Part shown: piece after piece, positions 7,274 through 18,598 of the stretch | How the letters are laid out: each line of letters begins with the position of its first letter | Numbering within the stretch: position 1 is the stretch's first letter | Source: DASUPK01 sp963736305 | GTDB taxonomy: Bacteria > Actinomycetota > Thermoleophilia > Solirubrobacterales > 70-9 | Length of the DNA: 64,000 nt | Assembly: GCA_963736305.1 (NCBI GenBank) | Contig: CAVTOD010000008.1 | Coordinates: forward strand, 380,962-444,961 | Direction: 5' to 3' | Program-made: the position numbers and the translations under genes | Notes under the pieces: generated by a model | What the model saw: only the letters and a program-made list of their open reading frames with translations | Database searches by the model: none | Told to the model about the DNA's origin: nothing

Positions 7274-8584
7274 CTATGGGGTGGCCGGATTGGGCTTTTC
7301 GACGGAAACCTCGTTCACAACCCCAAGCCCGTCGGGGCTGTACTGGTAGACGTCGAACACCCCGGCGGTGGGGTCGCCGTGCACGTCCATGTCGATCGGG
7401 CCGGAGGCGCCCGTGTAGTCGATGTCCTTGCCGTCCTCGAGCGCCTTGATCGCGTCCGGGAGCTGCTGCCAAGTGAACACGTCGCCGCCGGGCGCCGTGA
7501 TGTCGATCAGGTGGTCGGCCATCTGCTGCCCGTCGGTGGAGCCGGCCGCGACGGCGGCGAGGTAGCAGAGCACGGTCGCGTCGAATTCCTGGGCGGCGAA
7601 CGGTGCCAGACTGACTTCGTGCGGATCGGCGGACTGGAAGTCGTGCACGAACGCGGTTGAGGAGTCCTCGCCCTCGGGGGTCCCGGGCGCCAGGGCGCGC
7701 ATCCCGTCGATCGCCTCGGCGCCGACCTGCTCCGGCAGGCCCGGCGAGACGAGCTGGTCGCTGCCCCAGGCCTTGCTCGGGTCCCACGAGGAGCTCGAGG
7801 AGAGCGCGGGGGCGAGCTGCGAGAAGTCGTTGAGGCCGTCGATGAGGAGGATCGCGTCCGGGCTGCCGGCGGTGATCTGCTCGGCCTGCCCGGAGTACGG
7901 AGGCGCGAGAGCGGTCGGCCCACCGATGGTCCCGTTCTTGTCCTGCCAGTCCCCGATGAAGTCCTGGCTGAGCGTGTCCCCGTAGGAGTCGTTGCTGGCG
8001 GCCACGTTGACGTCCTGTCCCTGGGCGCCCCCGAGGTCACTGTCAATCGCCTTCGACAGGCCCAATCCCTCCACCGACTCCGGCAGCGCCGTGCTGTTCA
8101 CCAGGTCGTGGTCGTTGAGGTCGGCGACGTTTTCGCCGGTGGGCACCGGCGAGATCTCTAGAACCTTGGCCGGGATGACGATCTCCTCGCCCACCTGGGC
8201 AACGGCATCAGAAGACCACGGGCCGGTCAGGCAGCTGGCTCCGTCGTCGTGGACGAGCCTCTTGGCCGACTCGGTGGCGCTGTGTGCATCGCTCCCCTGG
8301 TCGTCAGGGACCGTGCGCACCGTGTGGTCGGCGTCCGCGGTGCCGATCGCCCGCTTGATCTGGTCGAGAGCCAGGTCCGATGCTTTCCGGCCGGAGTCGC
8401 CGAGCGCCTTGGAGCTGCCGCTGAGGGGCAGCGAGTTGCCGATCACCAGGCTGAGCTGCTTTGAACCCGGACCGTTGCCGCCCCCGCCTCCGCCGCAGGC
8501 GGCAAGACCAAGGATCAGCGCCAACCCAGCGGACGCCGAGGCCGCCCGGAGGATGTTGGTCCTGCCTCTCAGGTCCGTATTCAT
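7274..8584 (-). CDS. ABC transporter substrate-binding lipoprotein (branched-chain amino acid type)
   Basis: 436 aa. A lipoprotein signal peptide ends at LGLAAC (Cys30), followed by a Gly-rich linker and a type I periplasmic-binding fold (IGNSLPLSGSSKALGDSGRK; LALDQIKRAIG; NDSYGDTLSQDFIGDW), as in Leu/Ile/Val or amide binding receptors. No permease or ATPase genes are adjacent, so the ligand is open. ATG 8584 was chosen as the start of the signal peptide; more upstream codons would run into the divergent MaoC gene. The stop at 7274 abuts the stop of the fusion gene at 7273, a convergent pair. Confidence 0.85.
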   Translation of the reverse strand: MNTDLRGRTNILRAASASAGLALILGLAACGGGGGGNGPGSKQLSLVIGNSLPLSGSSKALGDSGRKASDLALDQIKRAIGTADADHTVRTVPDDQGSDAHSATESAKRLVHDDGASCLTGPWSSDAVAQVGEEIVIPAKVLEISPVPTGENVADLNDHDLVNSTALPESVEGLGLSKAIDSDLGGAQGQDVNVAASNDSYGDTLSQDFIGDWQDKNGTIGGPTALAPPYSGQAEQITAGSPDAILLIDGLNDFSQLAPALSSSSSWDPSKAWGSDQLVSPGLPEQVGAEAIDGMRALAPGTPEGEDSSTAFVHDFQSADPHEVSLAPFAAQEFDATVLCYLAAVAAGSTDGQQMADHLIDITAPGGDVFTWQQLPDAIKALEDGKDIDYTGASGPIDMDVHGDPTAGVFDVYQYSPDGLGVVNEVSVEKPNPATP

Positions 8585-8614
8585 AGCCGGTGGCCTAACG
8601 GTAGGGTGCGCGCC

Positions 8615-9082
8615 ATGTCCGCAGTCGAGGTCCAGGGAATCGAGGGGCTGAAGGCTCTCCAGGGCAAGGAGATCGGCCCGAGCGAGTGGCGCGAGGTGAC
8701 CCAGGAGGACATCGACACATTCGCGGAGCTGACCGGCGACCACCAGTGGATCCACACCGACGTGGAGCGAGCCAAGACGGAGAGTCCGTTCGGCACGACG
8801 ATCGCCCACGGCAACCTGACGCTCTCGTTGATCGACGGCCTGCGCATCGAGCTGCTCAAGTCAACCGGCTTCAAGCTGGGCGTCAACTACGGCTGGAACA
8901 AGGTCCGCTTCCCGGCGCCGGTGCCCTCCGGCTCGAAGATCCGCGCGACCGCGGAAGTCATCGAGATTGAAGAGGTCGGCGGAGGCTGGTTCCAGATCGT
9001 CACCCGCTTCAAGGTCGAGGTGGAGGGCTCGGACAAGCCGGCCTGCGTCGCAGACTCGGTAGGCCGAGCCCTCCCCGAGTAG
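8615..9082 (+). CDS. MaoC-like (R)-enoyl-CoA hydratase
   Basis: 155 aa hot-dog-fold hydratase. The hydratase 2 motif is clear: FAELTGDHQWIHTD (catalytic Asp/His pair) and SPFGTTIAHG. It should hydrate trans-2-enoyl-CoA to (R)-3-hydroxyacyl-CoA in fatty acid metabolism. ATG 8615 follows TAGGGT (8602-8607) by seven bases with no ribosome binding site, and GTG 8606 is a less likely start. It is divergent from the binding-protein gene with 30 bases between starts. Confidence 0.88.
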   Translation: MSAVEVQGIEGLKALQGKEIGPSEWREVTQEDIDTFAELTGDHQWIHTDVERAKTESPFGTTIAHGNLTLSLIDGLRIELLKSTGFKLGVNYGWNKVRFPAPVPSGSKIRATAEVIEIEEVGGGWFQIVTRFKVEVEGSDKPACVADSVGRALPE

Positions 9083-9086
9083 CCGA

Positions 9087-9527
9087 CTACTTGACGGTGA
9101 GCGTGCCCTCCATGCCGGCCTCCTTGTGGCCCGGCACGGTGCAGTAGAAGGTGTACGTGCCCGGCTGCAGGTCGACGGTCGCGTTCGCGGTTCCCTGGGA
9201 GACCAGGTCGGTCTGACCGAGCACCTTGCCCGAGGAATCGGCAACCGCCACGTCGTGCTGGAGCGGCTGCTTGTTGTCGAAGTTGATCGTGACGCTGCCG
9301 CTCTTGGCGCTGGCGTCCTTCTGATCGAAGGCCAGGTCGCTGCCCGACGGGGTCGAGATGTCCACGGTCGAAGCGCCGCCGCCGGCACCGCCACCGCCGG
9401 CCGCCGGGGTAGTCGACGCGGGGGTGGATGCCGCGGTGGTGGAGTTGTCGTTGCTGCTGCTGCCGCAGGCCGCCAGGCCCACTATGGCCAGCGCCGCGAC
9501 CACCATCATTGCTGAAGCTCGTCTCAT
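9087..9527 (-). CDS. Cupredoxin (plastocyanin-like) lipoprotein
   Basis: 146 aa. The signal peptide ends with lipobox GLAAC (Cys21); a Ser/Thr/Ala/Gly-rich tether follows, then one cupredoxin domain. Type 1 copper ligands are visible: His in LQHDVAV, Cys and His in FYCTVPGHKEAGM, and the terminal Met. It should be a surface-anchored electron carrier or copper protein. ATG 9527 has AAGGTG upstream and starts the signal peptide. It converges with the MaoC gene (4 bases apart). The partner is unknown; cytochrome maturation genes elsewhere in the window make an electron-transfer role plausible. Confidence 0.87.
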   Translation of the reverse strand: MRRASAMMVVAALAIVGLAACGSSSNDNSTTAASTPASTTPAAGGGGAGGGASTVDISTPSGSDLAFDQKDASAKSGSVTINFDNKQPLQHDVAVADSSGKVLGQTDLVSQGTANATVDLQPGTYTFYCTVPGHKEAGMEGTLTVK

Positions 9528-9596
9528 CCGGAAACACCTTTCTCTCGACGCCAGTTGGCCCACTCTAGTACGGGACCCTGAGGAGTTCGGATTGCT

Positions 9597-10445
9597 TCAG
9601 TCGCCCTCGAAGGTCGGCGTCTCACCCGCGAAGAACGCCGTGACTCCCCGCCGCAGGTCGTTCGTCCCCATGCTGTCGGCGATCCCGTGCCGCTCGAGCT
9701 GCAGGTGGTCGTTGAGCGAGTGCTCGATCGACTCGTGCAGCAGCCGCTTGGTCATGCGCACGTAGTAGGGGGCCTTGGCGGCGAGCTTCTCGGCCTTCTC
9801 CCTCGTGCGCTCGAGCAGCTGGTCGGCCGGGACGACCTCGGTGACGAGGCCGGCCTCGAGCGCCGCGTTGGCGTCGAGGTTGGGGTCGTTCAGCGCCAGC
9901 TCCAGGGCCTTGGCGGGACCGACGACGCGCGGAAGGAAGTAGGTCATGCCGCCGTCGGGGGCGGCGCCGATCCGGCCGTAGGCGATCGCCAGGAAGGCCT
10001 CATCGGAGGCGATCCTGATGTCCGCCGAGAGGGCCAGCGACATCCCGGCGCCGGCGGCAGGGCCGTTCACGGCCGCGATCACGGGATAAGGGATGCGCCG
10101 GATGTCGACGATCGCGTTGTGCAGCGCCTCGGCGCCGCGCCGGACCTCCGACGGGAGATCGATGCTCTCTTCGGTGACGCCGCGCTTGAACCAGTTGACG
10201 TCCCCGCCCGAGCAGAACGCGCGGCCGGCGCCGGTGATGATCAGGGCGCGAATCGGGGCGCGATCCGCGAGCCAAGCGGCGGCGGTGGTGAGCTCGCCGA
10301 TCAGCTCGGGGCTCATCGCATTGAGTGCGTCGGGGCGGTTCAGGGTCAGGGTGCCGACCTGGCCGTCGATCTCGATCTCGAGCGTCTCGAGCTCGGGTGG
10401 ATCGCTGGTCAGCAGCGGAACGTCGGTCTCTGCGGCGTCTGCCAT
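9597..10445 (-). CDS. Enoyl-CoA hydratase/isomerase (crotonase family)
   Basis: 282 aa crotonase fold. Oxyanion-hole and CoA-binding motifs: GRAFCSGGDVNW and AAVNGPAAGAGMSLALSADIR; YGRIGAAPDGGMTYFLPR matches the active-site loop, although the usual first catalytic Glu position holds Gly/Ala (GAAPDGG), as in many isomerase-like members. Probably acts in fatty acid or aromatic acyl-CoA breakdown. It starts at ATG 10445, divergent from uvrC, and lies 69 bases downstream of the cupredoxin start. Confidence 0.87.
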   Translation of the reverse strand: MADAAETDVPLLTSDPPELETLEIEIDGQVGTLTLNRPDALNAMSPELIGELTTAAAWLADRAPIRALIITGAGRAFCSGGDVNWFKRGVTEESIDLPSEVRRGAEALHNAIVDIRRIPYPVIAAVNGPAAGAGMSLALSADIRIASDEAFLAIAYGRIGAAPDGGMTYFLPRVVGPAKALELALNDPNLDANAALEAGLVTEVVPADQLLERTREKAEKLAAKAPYYVRMTKRLLHESIEHSLNDHLQLERHGIADSMGTNDLRRGVTAFFAGETPTFEGD

Positions 10446-10489
10446 CTGGGGCCTCCAAGGCGGGGGACTGAGGACCCTACCCTCTGGTT

Positions 10490-12403
10490 ATGCCCAAGAG
10501 CAGCAAGAAGTTGGCCGATCAGAGGAAGGAGCTCCCCAATGCTCCCGGGGTCTACGTCTTCCGCAACCGGGCGGGGGAGGCCCTCTATGTGGGCAAGGCG
10601 AACTCGATCCGCAAGCGGGTCGCCTCCCATTTCGCGGGCAAGGGCGGCGGCCGTGGCTCGGGCATGGGCGGCACCGCCGAGCTGATCGACCGCACGGACT
10701 CGATCGAGTTCCTGGTCACGCAGAACGAGCCCGAGGCTCTGCTCGCCGAGCAGAGCTTCATCAAGCGCTACCGGCCGCGGTTCAACATCCGGCTGCGGGA
10801 CGACAAGTCGTACCCGTACGTCGGGGTCAGCCTGGACGAGGACTTCCCCCGCGTCTACTTCACCCGCGAGCGGCACCGTCCCAACCGCGCCTACTTCGGG
10901 CCGTTCTCGAGCGCGAAGCGGGTCCGTGAGACCCTCGACCTGCTCGGCAAGCTCTTCCAGTACAGGACCTGCGAGGGGGCCGAGCCCGGGCGGCGCTCCG
11001 GCGTTCCGTGCCTCGACTACTACATCAAGCGCTGCCAGGCCCCCTGCGTCGGGTACATCGACCGCGAGGAGTATCGCGGCAACATCGACCGCATCGTCGC
11101 CTTCCTCTCCGGCCGCTACAAGGAGATCGCGGGCGACCTCGAGACGAAGATGGAGGAGGCCTCGGAGGCGCAGGACTTCGAAAGGGCGGCGCTCTTCCGC
11201 GACCGGCTCAACGCGGTGCGCTCGATGATGGAACGCCAGCAGGTGGCGGGCGGCTCGCTCGGCAGCGCGGACCTGATCGCCGTCGCCGTGGAGGGAAGCG
11301 ATGCGAACGCGCAGGTCTTCCAGGTCCGCGACGGCGTCCTGGCCGAGCGGCAGGGGTTCTATTTGGCGGGCGAGGACGAGGCAACGGAGGCCAACCGCGA
11401 CCCGGGCGAGGTGGCCGAGACCTTCCTGCTCCAGTACTACGGCGCCGCGCCGGCGGTTCCGGGCAGGGTGATCGTCGGGCCAGAGCTGAAGGGGCGCACC
11501 GGTGTCCTCGCCGAGGCGCTGAGCAGCCAGCGCGACTCCCAGGTCGAGGTGAGGGTGGCCTCACGCGGCGACCTGCGGCGGCTGCGCGAGCTCGCCGAGA
11601 AGAACGCGAACCTCGCCCTGGCCCAGGACAAGCTCCGGCGTGAGCACCGCCGCCAGCAGAGGGTGGAGTCGCTTGCGGCCCTCCAGGAGGCGCTGGGGCT
11701 GGAGAGGGTCCCCGTCCGGATCGAGGGCTTCGACATCTCCAACCTCGGCGAGACCCACACGGTCGCGTCGATGGTCGTCTTCGAAGGGGCGGCCCCGAAG
11801 AAGTCCGATTACCGCAAGTTCGGGATCCGGGGCGACGGCGATGGGAATGGCAGCGGCCCTGACGACTTCGCGTCCATGGCGGAGGTGTTGACGAGGCGCA
11901 TCGGCCGCTACATGCAGCAGGCGGACATCTCTCCGCACGACTCCGATCGCGACGCGAGCTTCGCCGCGCTGCCCGACCTGATCGTGATCGACGGCGGCAA
12001 GGGCCAGCTCTCGGCGGGGATGAAGGTGCTCGAGCCGCTGATCGAGCGGGGGGTGGCCGTGGTCAGCCTCGCCAAGCGGATCGAGGAGGTCTTCGTCCCC
12101 GGGCGCTCGGACCCGATCCTGCTCGAGAAGGGCTCGGACGCCCTTCGGATCCTCCAGCGGGTGCGTGACGAAGCCCATCGCTTCGCGATCATCTTCCACC
12201 GCGGTCGGCGAGACAAGCAGATGACGGCCTCCGTTCTCGACGGCGTCCGGGGTGTCGGCCCGGCTCGCAAGCGGGCGCTCCTGCGCCACTTCGGCTCTCC
12301 CGACAAGCTGCTGACGGCGAGCCGCGAGGAGCTCGAAGCGGTGCCCGGGGTGCCCGGTAAGCTCGCTCGCGAGATCCACAGGCAACTGCACAGAGCGGGC
12401 TGA
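10490..12403 (+). CDS. uvrC: Excinuclease ABC subunit C
   Basis: 637 aa, standard size. N-terminal GIY-YIG nuclease (PGVYVFRN, LYVGKA, about 15-100) makes the 3' incision; the UVR helix pair (QDFERAALFRDRL) binds UvrB; the RNase H-like nuclease (DLIVIDGGKGQLSAG) makes the 5' incision; C-terminal helix-hairpin-helix (GVRGVGPARKRALL). Nucleotide excision repair, cytosolic. ATG 10490 lies six bases after TACCCT with no ribosome binding site. No LexA box is visible upstream. Its stop overlaps the rapZ start. Confidence 0.97.
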   Translation: MPKSSKKLADQRKELPNAPGVYVFRNRAGEALYVGKANSIRKRVASHFAGKGGGRGSGMGGTAELIDRTDSIEFLVTQNEPEALLAEQSFIKRYRPRFNIRLRDDKSYPYVGVSLDEDFPRVYFTRERHRPNRAYFGPFSSAKRVRETLDLLGKLFQYRTCEGAEPGRRSGVPCLDYYIKRCQAPCVGYIDREEYRGNIDRIVAFLSGRYKEIAGDLETKMEEASEAQDFERAALFRDRLNAVRSMMERQQVAGGSLGSADLIAVAVEGSDANAQVFQVRDGVLAERQGFYLAGEDEATEANRDPGEVAETFLLQYYGAAPAVPGRVIVGPELKGRTGVLAEALSSQRDSQVEVRVASRGDLRRLRELAEKNANLALAQDKLRREHRRQQRVESLAALQEALGLERVPVRIEGFDISNLGETHTVASMVVFEGAAPKKSDYRKFGIRGDGDGNGSGPDDFASMAEVLTRRIGRYMQQADISPHDSDRDASFAALPDLIVIDGGKGQLSAGMKVLEPLIERGVAVVSLAKRIEEVFVPGRSDPILLEKGSDALRILQRVRDEAHRFAIIFHRGRRDKQMTASVLDGVRGVGPARKRALLRHFGSPDKLLTASREELEAVPGVPGKLAREIHRQLHRAG

Positions 12404-13377
12404 TGGCCAACATGAAACGGGTTGCTCCTCGCTCCGCTCCGGAGCACCCTCGCACAACCGCCGACGGCGACGGCGCCAGGCCCACCGATCACGAGGTCGA
12501 GCTCGTGGTGATCACCGGGTATTCGGGCGCCGGGAAGTCGGAGGCGATCGCCGCCTTCGAGGACGGCGGCTACTTCTGCGTCGACAACTTGCCGCCTTCG
12601 ATGATCGGCGGCCTGGGCGAGCTCTTCCGGCACGAGGGCAGCGGCGTGCAGAAGGCCGCTGTGGTGACGGACGTGCGCGGAGGGGAGTACTTCGATGATC
12701 TACAGGCCGTCCTCGACGAGCTCGGGGCGAGCGAGCTGGACCTGAAGGTCGTCTTCCTCGAGGCCGACGAGGAGGCCCTGCTCCACCGCTACAAGGAGAC
12801 CCGGCGCCGCCACCCGCTTGCGCGAAGCGGCCGCATCGTGGACGGGATCCGCGAGGAGCGCGACCTGCTCTCACCGCTGCGGGAGCGAGCCGACGTCGTC
12901 ATCGACACGACGTCGCTGACGGGGGGAGCGCTGCGCCGCCGCATCGCGACCGAGCTGATCGGCAGGGACGCCCAGGAGAACCAGCTCGCCCTCACCATCC
13001 TCACCTTCGGCTTCAAGAACGGCCCGCCCTCCGACGCCGACCTGACCCTCGACGTCCGCTTCCTCCCGAACCCGCACTACGTCGACGACCTTCGCCCCCT
13101 CACCGGGCTCGACGAGCCCGTCAGGGAGTACGTCGAATCGGGGACGCAGGCCGGCGAGTTCTACGGGCGGCTGATGCCGTTGCTCGACTTCCTGCTGCCC
13201 GCCTACGTCGCCGAGGGCAAGCAGCATCTGACGATCGCGGTCGGCTGCACCGGCGGGAGGCATCGCTCGGTAACGGTGGCGGACCGGATCGCCCGCGCGC
13301 TCGGCCAGAGAGACGACGTGAAGTTGCAGCTCGTGCACCGCGACGTCGACCTAGCGCCCACCAGTCCGCTGCGCTGA
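12403..13377 (+). CDS. rapZ: RNase adapter / nucleotide-binding protein RapZ
   Basis: P-loop GYSGAGKSEA, GYFCVDNLPP and the C-terminal GCTGGRHRSVTV identify the RapZ (YvcJ) family, which binds nucleotides and in proteobacteria guides small-RNA decay. ATG 12403 overlaps the uvrC stop by one base, but the first ~30 residues (up to the family start at ELVVITGYSG) are encoded by a REP-like palindrome (12419-12449), so the true start may lie later or the element has been absorbed as coding sequence. In many actinobacteria yvcK and whiA follow; here an ABC exporter follows. Confidence 0.93.
   Translation: MANMKRVAPRSAPEHPRTTADGDGARPTDHEVELVVITGYSGAGKSEAIAAFEDGGYFCVDNLPPSMIGGLGELFRHEGSGVQKAAVVTDVRGGEYFDDLQAVLDELGASELDLKVVFLEADEEALLHRYKETRRRHPLARSGRIVDGIREERDLLSPLRERADVVIDTTSLTGGALRRRIATELIGRDAQENQLALTILTFGFKNGPPSDADLTLDVRFLPNPHYVDDLRPLTGLDEPVREYVESGTQAGEFYGRLMPLLDFLLPAYVAEGKQHLTIAVGCTGGRHRSVTVADRIARALGQRDDVKLQLVHRDVDLAPTSPLR
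12419..12449 (+). repeat. REP-like palindrome, copy A
   Basis: GGGTTGCTCC, a 12-base spacer, then GGAGCACCC: imperfect inverted repeat followed by TCGCACAA. Copies B (3421-3452, minus) and C (48374-48406) share the outer sequence. It lies just after the uvrC stop and inside the annotated 5' end of rapZ. Confidence 0.5.
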
Positions 13378-13400
13378 GGAGCGGAGGGCGAAGCCGACCC

Positions 13401-13406
13401 TAAGAT
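13401..13406 (+). promoter_or_regulatory. Probable -10 element (TAAGAT), leaderless
   Basis: TAAGAT ends six bases before the GTG at 13413 and no Shine-Dalgarno sequence intervenes. Position and sequence fit the recurrent leaderless promoter pattern of this window. Confidence 0.45.
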
Positions 13407-13412
13407 CCTCGC

Positions 13413-14342
13413 GTGTCTAATCCCGTGATCAGCGTCCAGGGGCTGCACAAGACCTATGGGGATCTCGAGGCCGTGAGGGGCATCGATCTCGAGGTCGGCG
13501 CCGGCGAGATCTTTGCGTTCCTCGGGCCCAACGGCGCGGGCAAGACGACCACCGTCGAGATCCTCGAGGGCTACCGGACGCGGAGCGGCGGCGAGGTCAG
13601 CGTCCTCGGCACGGACCCCCAGGAGGCGAACCGGGCCTGGCGCCAGCGGGTCGGCTTCGTGCTCCAGGAATCCCGCCTGGTGCCGGAGCTCACTCCGCGT
13701 GAGGCGGTCGAGCTCTACGCCGGCTACTACGCCTCGCCCAGGGACATAGACGAGACCGTGGACCTGGTCGGGCTGGGCGACAAGGCCGACGTCAGGACGT
13801 CCAAGCTCTCGGGCGGCCAGCAGCGGCGCCTCGACGTGGCCCTGGCCCTGATCGGCGACCCGGAGCTCCTCTTCCTGGATGAGCCGACGACCGGCTTCGA
13901 CCCATCGGCTCGGCGCCAGGCCTGGGACGTGATCGGTGGCCTCCGCGACCTCGGCAAGACAGTGTTCCTGACCACGCACTACATGGACGAGGCGCAGGCG
14001 CTGGCGGACCGAGTCGCGATCATCTCGGCCGGCCGGATCGTCGCCTCGGGTACCCCGGAGGACCTTGGCGGCGATGGACGGGGGCGCACGGAGATCAGCT
14101 TCCGGCTCCCCGCCGGCGCCAGCGCCCCCGACCTACCGTTCGCCGTGCGGACGAGCGCGCGGATCGACGCCGGGTCGGTCTCGCTTACGGCGGACGATCC
14201 GGTCCCGCTGCTGCGCGAGTTGACCAACTGGGCGGCTGAGCGGGGCGTGGGGCTGCCCGGGCTCACAGTGGGATCGCCGAGCCTCGAGGACGTCTACCTG
14301 CAGCTGACCGAGCGCGCGGGTGGGGCGGAGGCCCCGGAGTGA
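13413..14342 (+). CDS. ABC-2 type exporter, ATP-binding subunit
   Basis: 309 aa DrrA/CcmA-like ATPase. Walker A GPNGAGKTT, signature LSGGQQRRLDVA, Walker B LLFLDEPTTGFDP, and switch His in TTHYMDEAQ; a C-terminal accessory domain of about 90 residues follows, as in drug and polysaccharide exporters. It powers the permease encoded next, whose GTG overlaps this stop (GTGA at 14339-14342). The substrate is unknown. It starts at GTG 13413 behind a TAAGAT promoter element. Confidence 0.93.
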   Translation: MSNPVISVQGLHKTYGDLEAVRGIDLEVGAGEIFAFLGPNGAGKTTTVEILEGYRTRSGGEVSVLGTDPQEANRAWRQRVGFVLQESRLVPELTPREAVELYAGYYASPRDIDETVDLVGLGDKADVRTSKLSGGQQRRLDVALALIGDPELLFLDEPTTGFDPSARRQAWDVIGGLRDLGKTVFLTTHYMDEAQALADRVAIISAGRIVASGTPEDLGGDGRGRTEISFRLPAGASAPDLPFAVRTSARIDAGSVSLTADDPVPLLRELTNWAAERGVGLPGLTVGSPSLEDVYLQLTERAGGAEAPE

Positions 14343-15106
14343 CCGGCGTGGCCGTCGTCCTTCATCAGTTCCGATTCGACCAGAAGGTCTTCTGGCGGAA
14401 CCCAGCCGCCGTCTTCTTCACCGCGGCGCTGCCGCTGATCTTCCTGTTCATGCTCGCGACGCTCTTCGCGAACAACGAGATCTCCGGCCTCCACGTCAAG
14501 GGAGCGACCTACTACGTGCCGGCGATCATCTCGCTCGCCGTGATCTCGGCGACCACGGTGAAGCTCGCGACCAACCTGCCGGCCGAGCGCGAGGCGGGCC
14601 AGCTGAAGCGGGTCCGCGGCACGCCCCTGCCGCCGGCCGCCTTCGTCGCGGGAAGGGTGGGGAACTCGCTGGTGATCTCGGTGATCATGGTCGCGCTGGT
14701 CAGCGTGATCGGCGCGCTCATCTACGGCGTCACGATCCCGACGCACACGATGCCGGCGATGCTCCTCACGCTGGCGGTCGGCGCGTTCTCCTTCTCCTGC
14801 CTCGGCTTCGCCCTCGCCGCGGTGATCCCGACGGCCGAGGCCGCGCCGGCCGTAACCAACGCCACCGTCCTGCCGCTGTACTTCCTGTCAGGTGTCTTCA
14901 TCCCCCAAAACGAGATCCCGTCAGGTGTCCTCAACTTCGCCGACGCGTTCCCGATCCGACACTTCTTCGACGCGATGTTCACCGCCTGGGACCCGAACAC
15001 GACGGGCGCCGGGTTCGAATGGGGGCATCTGGCCATCGTCGCGGCCTGGGGCGTCTTCGGCCTACTCATCGCGGTCCGTTTCTTTCGCTGGGAGCCGCGG
15101 CGCTAA
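14339..15106 (+). CDS. ABC-2 type exporter, permease subunit
   Basis: 255 aa integral membrane protein with about six hydrophobic helices. The ABC-2 family pattern is seen in FWRNPAAVFFTAALPLIFLF near the N-terminus, ERE-GQLKRVRGTPLP as the cytoplasmic coupling loop, and a PLYFLSGVFIP motif in the last third. Partner of the ATPase at 13413 with a 4-base overlap. Exports drugs, lipids or glycans; the substrate cannot be read from sequence. Confidence 0.92.
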   Translation: MTGVAVVLHQFRFDQKVFWRNPAAVFFTAALPLIFLFMLATLFANNEISGLHVKGATYYVPAIISLAVISATTVKLATNLPAEREAGQLKRVRGTPLPPAAFVAGRVGNSLVISVIMVALVSVIGALIYGVTIPTHTMPAMLLTLAVGAFSFSCLGFALAAVIPTAEAAPAVTNATVLPLYFLSGVFIPQNEIPSGVLNFADAFPIRHFFDAMFTAWDPNTTGAGFEWGHLAIVAAWGVFGLLIAVRFFRWEPRR

Positions 15107-15169
15107 AGTGACCGTCGCCACGCCGTGTAAGGTCCGCGGCCGGCAGGGACCGAATCGACCCACCATCTG

Positions 15170-15538
15170 GTGAGCCTCCACTACGCAGCCGTAAAAGTCT
15201 CGGATCTGGAACGCAGCGGTGCGTTCTACGACTCGATCCTGGCGCCACTCGGCTGGCGCCGGCAGGAGGCGCCCGCCAACTGCGTCAGCTGGGGCCTGAT
15301 CAAGGCCGAGTTCTACATCGAGCTCTCGGACACCCAGCGGCCGGGATACGGGCAGATCTCGTTCCCCGCGAAGAGCATCCCGGCGGTCAAGGCCTCGTTC
15401 GAATCGGGCTCGGCGAATGGGGGAGATCCCGTCGCGGAGCCGGGCAGCGCACCCGCCTTCGGCGCCGGCAACTACTCCTGCCGGCTCACGGACCCGGACG
15501 GCTACCTCGTCGAGGTCTGCGTCGCGCACGACCGCTGA
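15170..15538 (+). CDS. VOC/glyoxalase-family protein
   Basis: 122 aa, one vicinal-oxygen-chelate domain with paired beta-alpha-beta units: HYAAVKVSDLERSGAFYDSI at the start and LTDPDGYLVEVC at the end. Possible metal ligands are His4 and the late Glu. Members include lyases, dioxygenases and resistance proteins; the substrate is unknown. GTG 15170 begins right at the domain. It is followed by a small GC hairpin before gap. Confidence 0.82.
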   Translation: MSLHYAAVKVSDLERSGAFYDSILAPLGWRRQEAPANCVSWGLIKAEFYIELSDTQRPGYGQISFPAKSIPAVKASFESGSANGGDPVAEPGSAPAFGAGNYSCRLTDPDGYLVEVCVAHDR

Positions 15539-15546
15539 GCCGATCT

Positions 15547-15561
15547 CCGTGCTCCGCACGG
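15547..15561 (+). terminator. Short GC hairpin downstream of the VOC gene
   Basis: CCGTGC-TCC-GCACGG makes a 6-base-pair stem with a 3-base loop in the gap before the gap gene. There is no T-run, so intrinsic termination is uncertain. Confidence 0.3.
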
Positions 15562-15596
15562 GGACGGGGCGGCGCCGAGGTCGTTAATTTGAATAG

Positions 15597-17842
<2,246 letters not shown>

Positions 17843-17850
<8 letters not shown>

Positions 17851-18598
17851 GCGAACGCCTGTCCTCGCGGCCAACTGGAAGATGAACAAGACGATCGAGG
17901 AGACCGAGCGCTTCCTCGCCGACCTCCTGCCTCAGGTGCCCGCGTCCGGGCCCGAGGTCGTCATCTGCCCGCCCTACCTCTCGCTGAAGACCGCGGTCGA
18001 GCACTGCGCTCAGAGCCCCGCAAGGGTGGCTGCCCAGAACATGCACGAGGAGGCCGACGGCGCCTTCACCGGTGAGATCTCGGCGCCCATGCTGCTGGAG
18101 ATCGGTGTCGACGGTGTGATCCTCGGCCACTCCGAGCGCCGGCAATACTTCGGCGAGAGCGACGAGGCTCTCGCCCGCAAGGTGCCCGCCGCGCTGCGGG
18201 GCGGCCTGGAGCCGATCCTCTGCGTCGGGGAGAACGAGGCCCAGCGCGACTCGGATGAGACGGAGGGCATCCTCACGCGCCAGATCGAGGCAGATCTCTC
18301 CGACGTGCCCGAGGACCGGCTCGGTGACGTGGTGATCGCCTATGAGCCGATCTGGGCGATCGGCACGGGTCGCACCGCCACCCCCGATCAGGCGCAGGAG
18401 GCCTGCGCGCTGATCCGCGGGCTGATCGAGGGCCGCTCGAGCGAGGCGGCCGCGGCGATCCGCATCCTCTACGGGGGCTCGGTGAAGCCGGCCAACGCCG
18501 CCGAGCTGATCGCGCTGCCGGACGTCGACGGTGCGCTGGTGGGCGGCGCCAGCCTCGACCCGGCCGACTTCGCCGCGATCGTCGAAGCCGCCCGATGA
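17843..18598 (+). CDS. tpiA: Triosephosphate isomerase
   Basis: 251 aa TIM barrel. AANWKMNKT (active Lys), GHSERR (catalytic His), AYEPIWAIGTG (catalytic Glu) and YGGSVKP (phosphate loop) are all intact. Interconverts dihydroxyacetone phosphate and glyceraldehyde-3-phosphate. ATG 17843 was chosen because PERTPVLAANWKMN starts the family; it overlaps pgk by 8 bases and meets gpmI as ATGA. Confidence 0.98.
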
